Origin: Chlamydia trachomatis
Lineage (GTDB): Bacteria; Chlamydiota; Chlamydiia; Chlamydiales; Rhabdochlamydiaceae
DNA length: 64,000 nt
Assembly (NCBI GenBank): GCA_945875745.1
Contig: CAMCLJ010000002.1
Coordinates: forward strand, 1 to 64,000
Direction: 5' to 3'
A program made the translations under genes and the position numbers. How positions within the stretch are numbered: the stretch's first letter is position 1; every line of letters begins with the position of its first letter. Positions 45,084 to 52,269 of the stretch are shown in pieces. The notes beneath the pieces were generated by a model. The model worked only from the letters and a program-made list of their open reading frames with translations. It did not search any database and had not been told where the DNA came from.

Positions 45084-47394
45084 ATTATTCGTGTTTTTTT
45101 CTCTATTGATCTCTTATTTCATCCCTTTGTTTTCCCAAACTATTTCTGAAAAAAAAGCGTCGATGCAGGATGCAGATCCTTCTAATCTGATAGAAACAGA
45201 TCAGCTGCTTGCCAAAGTCAATCGAGACCTACACCAGTATAGACAGGATCTTGTTCAATATTATACCAAGATTCAGGAGTTGGGTAACAAAACCAGTTCC
45301 GATCAGGAATATCAGGCCTTACTCGAAAAGATTAATACGGTAAAAAAAAGCATCATTCATCTGGAGAATGACTGGAGAGATGCTGTTTCCCTAGAAACAA
45401 AGAAAGAGGATGAAGGGTATGCTCTTTGGGATCAGGAAGAGACCACCCTTGCTCAGCTGGTAATGGAATATGGGGCGATGGATTATCTTTATATTATCCC
45501 GCCGGAAATGGCGGCTATGAAGTTAAATATGCATTCGGCGATACCGATCCCTAGGGAATCTTGGAATGAAGTTCTTGAAATTATTTTATCCCATAATGGT
45601 GTTGGGGTTAAAAAAATAAACCCCTATGCCAGACAGCTCTATATGATGAAGCAAGATCCTTCTGTCATGCAAAATTTTGCTTCAAAACCTAATGCTCTGC
45701 TCTCTATTCCAAGTCATTCCCGATTATTTTACCTATTTTCTCCCCCTATAGAGCATGTAAAAAGCACATTGCAGTTTTTTGAGCGGTTTGCAGATGCCAA
45801 ACAGACTTTTGTCTATCAAATCGGCATGAAAATTGCCATTGTCGCCTCGAAAGAGGAGATTGAAAAGCTTCTAATGCTCCATCAAACTGTATGGGAGGAT
45901 TCTAAAGGAAAAGTATCGAAAGTCATTCCGATTACTAAGATGCCAGTGCGTGAGATGGAAAGGATTCTTACTTCTTTTTTTAGTGAAGCCATCGAAAAAA
46001 GCAAACCGGCTTTTGGTAAAATTGAACAGGAAGGCTTAATTGCTTTTTCTTTAGATCATGGGAATTCTCTGATTTTAATTGGTCAGCCTGAGGTAGTGGA
46101 AAGAGCTCACAAAGTGATTCAAGATACTGAAGATCAGTTAGAAAACCCTGCTGAAATGACGGTGCATGTCTATACATGTCGTCATAGCGATCCAAATGAT
46201 TTAGGTAAGGTCCTTGAAAAGGTATACAATGCTCTTTTAATTACTAATGGGGATGGACGGGAAAACTACGATGTCTCTTATGCCTCTTTCGGGAATCAAT
46301 TTAAGACTCCCGATGGTTATTCCCCGAGCCAACCACTTCCAGTCACTCCTCAGCCTTTACACCCAGGCAGCGTTGCCCGTGTTGAGGTAGAATCTGGATC
46401 CGATCACTTCATTCCAGACCCTAAAACTGGGAATCTTTTAATGGTGGTGCGCAGGGATGTTCTTCCTAAGATCAAGTCGCTTTTAAAAAAATTAGATATT
46501 CCTAAAAAAATGGTTCAGATAGAGGTTCTGCTCTTTGAAAGAACTGTGAATAATCAGAATAATTTTGGATTGAATTTATTAAAAATAGGTACTCATAGAA
46601 ATGGTTTAAGATACCATTCTCTTTTTGCTCGAGAAGGTGCTGGCGTCCTGGAGTACTTATTTCATAGAAGCCGTAAAGGTAGAATGCCTGCAATTGATTT
46701 TGCTTATAACTTTTTAATGACACAGGAAAACATACAATTTCATGCTGCTCCATCGGTTATTACGGTCAATCAGACAGCTGCCACGATTAATATTGTACAG
46801 GAAATCTCAATCAATAACGGAGCCGCACCTGTCGATACGAATAAGGGGATTGCGTTTGAAAAATCTTATACAAGAGCCCAGTACGGAATTAATATTGTTA
46901 TGACTCCAACTATTCATGTTGCAGAGGAAGATCCGAGCGGTTCTGATGATCAGGGTTCCGTGACACTGCAGACAAATATTACCTTTGATACACCCCGCTC
47001 TGTTGATAATGACCGGCCGAACGTAGATCGGCGTCATATCGAAAATGAGGTCCGTGTCGTTGATGGGGAAACAGTGATTATAGGTGGACTCAGAAGAAAA
47101 GCTGTAAATGATAAAGAAGAAAGGATCCCTTTTTTTGGAGAAATCCCTGGTTTTGGCAAGTTTTTTGGTTCTTCCCAGCTGACCGATACCAATACAGAAA
47201 TGTTCTTTTTTATCACCCCACATATTATCCCAGACCCGCAGGAAGATTTACAAAGACTCAGAGCTGAAGAACTCAGAAAAAGACCGGGAGATATTCCTGA
47301 TTTTTTGGAAAAAGCTCTAGAGGCACAAGAGAAGGATCGACGAAAGATTTTTGAACGCAGCGTTAAGCTCCTATTTTCAAGTGAGATGACATGA
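45073..47394 (+). CDS. gspD: Type II secretion outer-membrane secretin (GspD)
   Basis: A 773-residue secretin with a signal peptide (MRNKLFVFFSLLISYFIPLFS). N-domains rich in coiled coil occupy residues 20-300; the secretin core is marked by KKMVQIEVLLFERTVNNQNN, the VEIEVRVVDGETVIIGGL-like stretch (EVRVVDGETVIIGGLRRKAV), RIPFFGEIPGFGKFFGSSQ and MFFFITPHIIPDP. It forms the multimeric outer-membrane channel for folded exoproteins. An unusual N-terminal coiled-coil stretch (about residues 40-120) precedes the usual N0/N1 domains. It overlaps gspE by 4 bases. Chlamydial secretins look similar. Confidence 0.93.
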   Translation: MRNKLFVFFSLLISYFIPLFSQTISEKKASMQDADPSNLIETDQLLAKVNRDLHQYRQDLVQYYTKIQELGNKTSSDQEYQALLEKINTVKKSIIHLENDWRDAVSLETKKEDEGYALWDQEETTLAQLVMEYGAMDYLYIIPPEMAAMKLNMHSAIPIPRESWNEVLEIILSHNGVGVKKINPYARQLYMMKQDPSVMQNFASKPNALLSIPSHSRLFYLFSPPIEHVKSTLQFFERFADAKQTFVYQIGMKIAIVASKEEIEKLLMLHQTVWEDSKGKVSKVIPITKMPVREMERILTSFFSEAIEKSKPAFGKIEQEGLIAFSLDHGNSLILIGQPEVVERAHKVIQDTEDQLENPAEMTVHVYTCRHSDPNDLGKVLEKVYNALLITNGDGRENYDVSYASFGNQFKTPDGYSPSQPLPVTPQPLHPGSVARVEVESGSDHFIPDPKTGNLLMVVRRDVLPKIKSLLKKLDIPKKMVQIEVLLFERTVNNQNNFGLNLLKIGTHRNGLRYHSLFAREGAGVLEYLFHRSRKGRMPAIDFAYNFLMTQENIQFHAAPSVITVNQTAATINIVQEISINNGAAPVDTNKGIAFEKSYTRAQYGINIVMTPTIHVAEEDPSGSDDQGSVTLQTNITFDTPRSVDNDRPNVDRRHIENEVRVVDGETVIIGGLRRKAVNDKEERIPFFGEIPGFGKFFGSSQLTDTNTEMFFFITPHIIPDPQEDLQRLRAEELRKRPGDIPDFLEKALEAQEKDRRKIFERSVKLLFSSEMT

Positions 47395-48974
47395 CACTTG
47401 TTACAGAAGATTTATCGATTGAAGCCTTTCGTCTGCGTTATAATTTGCCTATTTTTGAGCATCTGGCCGCCTTTTCTTTGGTGCAAAAACAAGTCCATAT
47501 TATCCCTTACTTATTTGCTAAAACACACGGGGTGTTACCTTTGGAAGAGCGGGATGATACTTTGCTTGTAGCAATCGTCAATCCAATGCAACTTGATACC
47601 ATCGAGCAGCTTCGCTGCATGACAGGCAAAATCATCGATGAGGTTGTATGTACCCAAAATGCGTTAGATGAAGCAATTGAAAAATGTTACCACAGCAAAG
47701 AGGGTGCCGCCTCTGAATTAATCGCTTCATTGGATACGCAAGCAGCAGGATCGCCTGCAATTGCCGAGTTAGAGGGTTATGATTTGCTCGCTGAAAAATC
47801 GGATTCTGCTGTCATTAAAATGTTAAATTCGATTTTTAAAGAAGCTGTACAACAAGGTGCCTCGGACATTCATTTTGAGCCTCAAGAAATAGGGATTGAA
47901 GTCCGATATAGAATAGATGGGATCTTGCAGGCTCGGCATACTCCCCCTCCAGAATATCAGTCGCAGTTGATTACCAGGATTAAGGTGTTATCGTGCCTTG
48001 ATATTGCCGAACAGAGACTGCCACAAGACGGACGGATGAAGCTGCGGATGGGCGGTCGGCAAATTGATCTGCGTGTCAGCACAATCCCGTGTGTATTTGG
48101 CGAAAGGATTGTTTTAAGGATTTTAGATAAGTCTAATATTTTGGTCGGTCTTAATAAAATTGGGATGCAACCCTCTACCTATTCTATTTTTGAAAAGCTC
48201 ATCCATCTTTCTGAAGGGATCGTTCTGGTTACAGGTCCAACAGGTAGTGGTAAAACAACGACATTATACAGCGCTTTATTCCATATTAATTCTGCAGAGG
48301 TCAATATAATGACCATTGAAGATCCTGTAGAATATAAATTACAGGGAATGGCTCAGATTGGCGTTAATCCTAAAATTTCTTTAACGTTTGCTACAGGGTT
48401 GCGTCATATTTTACGGCAAGATCCAGATGTTATTATGATTGGGGAAATCAGGGATAAAGAAACAGCTGAAATTGCAATTCAGGCCTCTTTAACCGGTCAC
48501 CTTGTTTTAAGCACTCTTCATACTAATGATGCTCCTTCTGCCTTAACCCGGTTGGTTGATATGGGAGTGGAGCCGTATTTACTGAATTCTTCCGTAGTGG
48601 GTGTATTAGCGCAGAGGCTTGTAAGGACTATCTGCCCACATTGTAGACATGAGTATACTCCTTCTGATGAGGAGCTTGCTGATTTACAGATAGAGCGTCA
48701 CGATCTGTTTAATGGGATGTTATACAAAGGAGAGGGTTGTAAAGAATGTTACCACTCTGGTTTTAAAGGACGCCACGGGATTTATGAGCTAATGCCGATG
48801 AATAGCTCTTTGAAACAGCAGCTTCTTCAATCAGCAGATGCTCATCAACTTCAAAGGATCGCTTTACAAAATGGCCTTAGGACATTAAGAAACGAGGGTG
48901 CATTGCTTGTCCTACAAGGAATCACAACACCAAAAGAGGTCATCCGCGCAACGCGCGGATGTGAAGCTCTTTAA
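47391..48974 (+). CDS. gspE: Type II secretion ATPase (GspE)
   Basis: A 527-residue hexameric ATPase that powers pseudopilus assembly at the inner membrane. Walker A LVTGPTGSGKTTTLYSA, Asp box IMTIEDPVEYKLQG, Walker B DVIMIGEIRDKETAEIAI, His box LVLSTLHTNDAPSALTRL, and a tetracysteine zinc module CPHCRHEYTP ... CKECYHSGFKGRHGIYEL. The N-terminal part (first 130 residues) is the GspE-N domain that binds GspL. Overlaps gspD by 4 bases. Confidence 0.96.
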   Translation: MTLVTEDLSIEAFRLRYNLPIFEHLAAFSLVQKQVHIIPYLFAKTHGVLPLEERDDTLLVAIVNPMQLDTIEQLRCMTGKIIDEVVCTQNALDEAIEKCYHSKEGAASELIASLDTQAAGSPAIAELEGYDLLAEKSDSAVIKMLNSIFKEAVQQGASDIHFEPQEIGIEVRYRIDGILQARHTPPPEYQSQLITRIKVLSCLDIAEQRLPQDGRMKLRMGGRQIDLRVSTIPCVFGERIVLRILDKSNILVGLNKIGMQPSTYSIFEKLIHLSEGIVLVTGPTGSGKTTTLYSALFHINSAEVNIMTIEDPVEYKLQGMAQIGVNPKISLTFATGLRHILRQDPDVIMIGEIRDKETAEIAIQASLTGHLVLSTLHTNDAPSALTRLVDMGVEPYLLNSSVVGVLAQRLVRTICPHCRHEYTPSDEELADLQIERHDLFNGMLYKGEGCKECYHSGFKGRHGIYELMPMNSSLKQQLLQSADAHQLQRIALQNGLRTLRNEGALLVLQGITTPKEVIRATRGCEAL

Positions 48975-48991
48975 CAGTAAGGTAGATCCAT

Positions 48992-50176
48992 ATGCCCATG
49001 TATTCTTTTGAAGCGGTGTCCAAGGGTGGCAAGACCATAGATGGAGTTATCGACGCTGATTCTTTGTATTTAGCGAAAGAAAAAATAAAACAACGACAGG
49101 TTCTTTTAATTAAGATCACCCCTTTTTCTCAAAAGAATCATCGTGTTCGTCTTTCACCTACCCTTATTTTGAACTTTACTAGAGAGCTTGCGCAGCTTTT
49201 AAAGGCAGGGCTTCCTTTATATGAAAGTTTGGTAACGATAGAAGAAAAATATAGAGGGCATAGGGCCCACTCTTTATTTGTCGATTTATGTGATCATCTT
49301 AAACTAGGTAAAAGCCTATCGAGTGCCCTTGCCTCCTATGGACATATCTTTAATGAAATTTATCTTTCTATGGTGAAGGCTGCTGAGCAGGGGGGGCATT
49401 TATCAGAAACTTTTGCAGAGCTTGCTCTACTTATTTCTAAACAAGAAAAACTGAAGAAACAGTTGGTTTCTTCCCTTGCCTACCCTGCTTTTTTAGCTTT
49501 TTTTTGTTTTATCGTGGTAGTTGCCCTTTTCTTTTTTGTGATCCCTTCCATGCAGGAGCTGTTTGAAGGTAGAACCCTACATCCTTTGACATCCTCAGTT
49601 CTGGCTATTAGTAATTTTTTAAATAACTACCTACCTGTTCTGGCAGCTGGCATCGGTTTGTTATTAATCGGCATTTGTTTGGTTATACGTCAAAAAAAAT
49701 TTAGAATATTTTGTTTTCGTTGGGCCTGTCGAGCTCCTTTTTTACGTAGTATTCTTATACAATCTTCCCTTGTTCGGTTTTGTAGAGCGATGTTCTTATT
49801 GCTATCTGGTGGAGTACCTCTTATAAATGCTTTGTGTTTTGCTCGTAAGACGATGAACAATGTATTATTAGAAGAGGTGATTCTACAGGCAGAAAAAAAA
49901 CTCATTGAAGGGAAAAAGCTCAGCTATTTACTTAACTCAGAGTTTATACCCTCCTTAGTTGTCCGTATGGTTGCAATCGCTGAGGAAACGGGAAATTTTG
50001 CTATTACTATGAAAAATTTATCAGAGATTTACGAGGAAGAATTAGAAAAAAATCTGCAGCAGTTAACTGCATTTTTACAGCCTGCCGTGCTTTTGTTTTT
50101 AGGGCTCGTTGTTGGAGTTGTTGTTTTATCTATTCTTCTACCCCTAACCGATGTAAGCTCGTTTTTATCTTCTTAA
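48992..50176 (+). CDS. gspF: Type II secretion inner-membrane platform protein (GspF)
   Basis: A 394-residue polytopic protein: cytosolic N-terminal domain (YSFEAVSKGGKTIDGVIDAD), FTRELAQLLKAGLPLYESL, SLAYPAFLAFFCFIVVVALF (first span), later spans near residues 215 and 365, and LVRMVAIAEETGNFAITM, all GspF/PilC marks. It holds the assembly platform around GspE. Lies 17 bases after gspE, with AAGGTAG before its ATG. Confidence 0.95.
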   Translation: MPMYSFEAVSKGGKTIDGVIDADSLYLAKEKIKQRQVLLIKITPFSQKNHRVRLSPTLILNFTRELAQLLKAGLPLYESLVTIEEKYRGHRAHSLFVDLCDHLKLGKSLSSALASYGHIFNEIYLSMVKAAEQGGHLSETFAELALLISKQEKLKKQLVSSLAYPAFLAFFCFIVVVALFFFVIPSMQELFEGRTLHPLTSSVLAISNFLNNYLPVLAAGIGLLLIGICLVIRQKKFRIFCFRWACRAPFLRSILIQSSLVRFCRAMFLLLSGGVPLINALCFARKTMNNVLLEEVILQAEKKLIEGKKLSYLLNSEFIPSLVVRMVAIAEETGNFAITMKNLSEIYEEELEKNLQQLTAFLQPAVLLFLGLVVGVVVLSILLPLTDVSSFLSS

Positions 50177-50191
50177 ATATATGGAGTAAGC

Positions 50192-50620
50192 ATGAATAAA
50201 CAGAGGAAAAAAAGATCTTTTACTCTTCTTGAGATTATGATCGTTATCTTTCTTATCGGCCTGATCGGTAGCGTAATCGGCTACAACGTGAAAGGCAGTT
50301 TAGATGAAGGGCGTGCATTTCGTAGCGAGCAAGGGGCCTGTCAAATTCGGGATATCTTGTTGTTAGAGGTGGCTAAAGGATATCCTTTAGATAAGGTTCT
50401 TCAGGACAAAGAGAAATTTTTACGTTCCTCAGGTCTTGTAAAAGATGTGAAAAAACTTCTTAAAGATGGCTGGGGTGATTCTTATGAAATTGTTTCAAAT
50501 CGATATGGGACAGATATCATCGTTCGCTCAAGCAAGCTCAAGGCCTATAAAGATAAGAAAAAAGGAAAACTTGGTCCTACTGAAGAATTAGAAGAGGATA
50601 TAGGTGATGAAGAGCTATAA
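50192..50620 (+). CDS. gspG: Major pseudopilin (GspG-like)
   Basis: A 142-residue type IV pilin-like protein with a prepilin leader and N-terminal helix FTLLEIMIVIFLIGLIGSVI. The processing site is KKRS/FTLLE with Glu at position +5, as in GspG. The residue before the cut is Ser, whereas most pseudopilins have Gly. GWGDSYEIVSNRYG resembles the C-terminal strand of GspG but the calcium-binding acidic residues are not obvious. A 12-base overlap-free gap follows gspF (15 bases). Length is normal. Confidence 0.88.
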   Translation: MNKQRKKRSFTLLEIMIVIFLIGLIGSVIGYNVKGSLDEGRAFRSEQGACQIRDILLLEVAKGYPLDKVLQDKEKFLRSSGLVKDVKKLLKDGWGDSYEIVSNRYGTDIIVRSSKLKAYKDKKKGKLGPTEELEEDIGDEEL

Positions 50621-51149
50621 AAAGAGAGCTTTTTCTCTTTTAGAGCTTGTGGTGGCTTTTTCTCTTATCGCCCTTGTTAGCGGGTTGCTTGGAATCAAAG
50701 TGGTTGGACTCATTCGAGAGCATCGATTTCATCATCGTATTGAGTTATTAAGGCAGGACTTTATACAGATGAAGCTGTTAAGTCTGTCCCAAGGAACAGA
50801 CTGCTGTATAGAGATTTTTCAAAAGAATGGTGCTTTTTATTATCAATGTCAATCAGACCTTAACCCGCCTGGACATCCTGTTTTTTCTATGAAATCTTTA
50901 TCTGGGGTACATACCCTTACCCTAGATAAAAAGCCGCTTACTCGGGCATCCTTCAAGGTTATCTCTTCACGGATAGAGCCTTCTTGTCTTATCGGTTTCC
51001 ATCGAGACAGTCACCTCAAGCCCTTGGGATCTATTTGGGTTGATACAAGAGATCTGCTTTTACCTCTACTTTCTTCTCATTCCTCTTCTCCTGAATCTGC
51101 TTCAACCTATATTAGTCAAAAAGAATTAGATCTTTTATTTGACAAATAA
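50607..51149 (+). CDS. Minor pseudopilin (GspH-like)
   Basis: A 180-residue prepilin-like protein beginning MKSYKKRA/FSLLELVVAFSLIALVSG: basic leader, cut after Ala, Phe at +1 and Glu at +5. The soluble part (YYQCQSDLNPPGHPVFSMKS) is too divergent to assign to GspH, I or J; GspH is suggested by size and position. An ATG at 50607 with GAGG 9 bases upstream is preferred over the adjacent GTG at 50604. It overlaps the end of gspG by 14 bases and is the last typical secretion gene of the operon. Confidence 0.75.
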   Translation: MKSYKKRAFSLLELVVAFSLIALVSGLLGIKVVGLIREHRFHHRIELLRQDFIQMKLLSLSQGTDCCIEIFQKNGAFYYQCQSDLNPPGHPVFSMKSLSGVHTLTLDKKPLTRASFKVISSRIEPSCLIGFHRDSHLKPLGSIWVDTRDLLLPLLSSHSSSPESASTYISQKELDLLFDK

Positions 51150-51205
51150 CAGATCTAATTTTTAGGGTAACCCTTAGACGGACAATCTAATCCAAGGGAG
51201 GGATC

Positions 51206-51583
51206 ATGATACATTCTTCTGTCGATATAGCCAGTGTTTTTGGTCCATTTATGGTCATACTAGGTGCCTGGATGCTAATACGTAGCGCTCAGCTTATTAA
51301 AATTTGGGCTTCGTTTAAAGCTCATCCTTCTTCATTTTTTTTAATAGGGATCATCAACCTTCTCTTAGGAGTTTATTTGGTAAGCCAGTATAACTTTTGG
51401 TATTGGAGTAAGTCTTTGCTCGTAACGCTGCTTGGATGGGTGCTGACAATTCGCGGTCTTATTGCTCTTTTTTTTCCAGACTTCTTTATTAAACATACGA
51501 TGACGCAGCGTGCTTTAGCTAAAGTGATTGGCTGGATTCCTCTGATCTGGGGACTTATTCTGTGTTGGCTTGCATTTGCTTAG
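51206..51583 (+). CDS. Small polytopic membrane protein
   Basis: A 125-residue protein with about four hydrophobic segments (residues about 10-27, 43-60, 70-88, 105-123) and no recognisable motif. A GGGAGGG ribosome site lies just upstream of the ATG. It follows the pseudopilin gene by 56 bases, possibly a separate transcript, so a link with type II secretion is unproven. Confidence 0.6.
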   Translation: MIHSSVDIASVFGPFMVILGAWMLIRSAQLIKIWASFKAHPSSFFLIGIINLLLGVYLVSQYNFWYWSKSLLVTLLGWVLTIRGLIALFFPDFFIKHTMTQRALAKVIGWIPLIWGLILCWLAFA

Positions 51584-51732
51584 ATCCTGGACGAAGGAAT
51601 AATAAAAAAGGTAAAAAGCAAAAAAAATGTTGAACAAATTGCAGAATCGTTTTAATTCGTTAGATATGAGTAAAAGAAAGCGTATTGTCTCGTTTTCTTA
51701 AATTATCAACAATAACAAAAGCAGAAATTGTT

Positions 51733-52140
51733 ATGGCAAAGAAAAAATCAGTTGCAAAAAAGAAAGCAGTGAAAAGAAAAACTGTTGTGAAAAAGAAAAC
51801 AGTTAAAAGAAAAGCTGTCATAAAAAAGAAAGCAGTTACAAAGAAAAAAACCGTTGTTAAAAAGAAAGCGGTAAAAAAAGCGGGAGCTAAAAGAACATCA
51901 GGCTTAAATAGCATGACCTATTCTCTTTCTCCAGCACTACAAGCTATTGTAGGTAATAAAAGACTGACACGTCCTCAGATTGTGAAAGGTCTTTGGGACT
52001 ATATTAAAGCAAAAAATTGCCAAGATCCGAAAAATAAAAGAATGATTGTGCCTGACGCACATCTAGAAGCTGTTTTAGGTAAACAACCAGTCGACATGCT
52101 GAAAATGGCAGGTCTGCTGAATAAGCATATCCTTTCCTAA
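51733..52140 (+). CDS. SWIB-domain protein with histone Hc2-like lysine tail
   Basis: From ATG 51733 (MAKKKSVAKKKAV...) the product has 135 residues; an earlier in-frame ATG at 51685 is unlikely. The first 47 residues are almost only Lys, Arg, Ala, Val and Thr in repeated blocks such as KKKAV and KRKTV, closely resembling the chlamydial histone H1-like Hc2. The rest is a SWIB/MDM2 domain (LSPALQAIVGNKRLTRPQIV, KGLWDYIKAKNCQDPKNKRM, LEAVLGKQPVDMLKMAGLL). Chlamydiae are known to encode SWIB proteins; a fusion to an Hc2-like DNA-binding tail suggests a nucleoid protein that changes chromosome packing. A terminator follows. Confidence 0.88.
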   Translation: MAKKKSVAKKKAVKRKTVVKKKTVKRKAVIKKKAVTKKKTVVKKKAVKKAGAKRTSGLNSMTYSLSPALQAIVGNKRLTRPQIVKGLWDYIKAKNCQDPKNKRMIVPDAHLEAVLGKQPVDMLKMAGLLNKHILS

Positions 52141-52154
52141 GAGTATTTTTTGTC

Positions 52155-52198
52155 AAAAGCAACTAGATAATTATGCATTGTCTGGTTGCTTTTTCTTT
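52155..52198 (+). terminator. Rho-independent terminator after the SWIB gene
   Basis: AAAGCAACTAGA (52156-52167) pairs with TCTGGTTGCTTT (52181-52192), one G-U pair, followed by TTTCTTTT. Confidence 0.88.
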
Positions 52199-52269
52199 TA
52201 AGGCCTTGTCCAAAACCCCTCTGGCCCATTATCCTAATGGATAAACAATAAAATATAAAGGGGTGTTCT

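Noticed and set aside
46807-47223. Long open frame on the minus strand inside gspD
   Set aside because: Entirely inside a confidently assigned secretin gene and shows no family features; a shadow frame.
51660-51914. Hydrophobic Phe-rich frame opposite the SWIB gene
   Set aside because: It is the antisense of the Lys-rich codons (AAA/AAG) of the Hc2-like tail; not a membrane protein gene.
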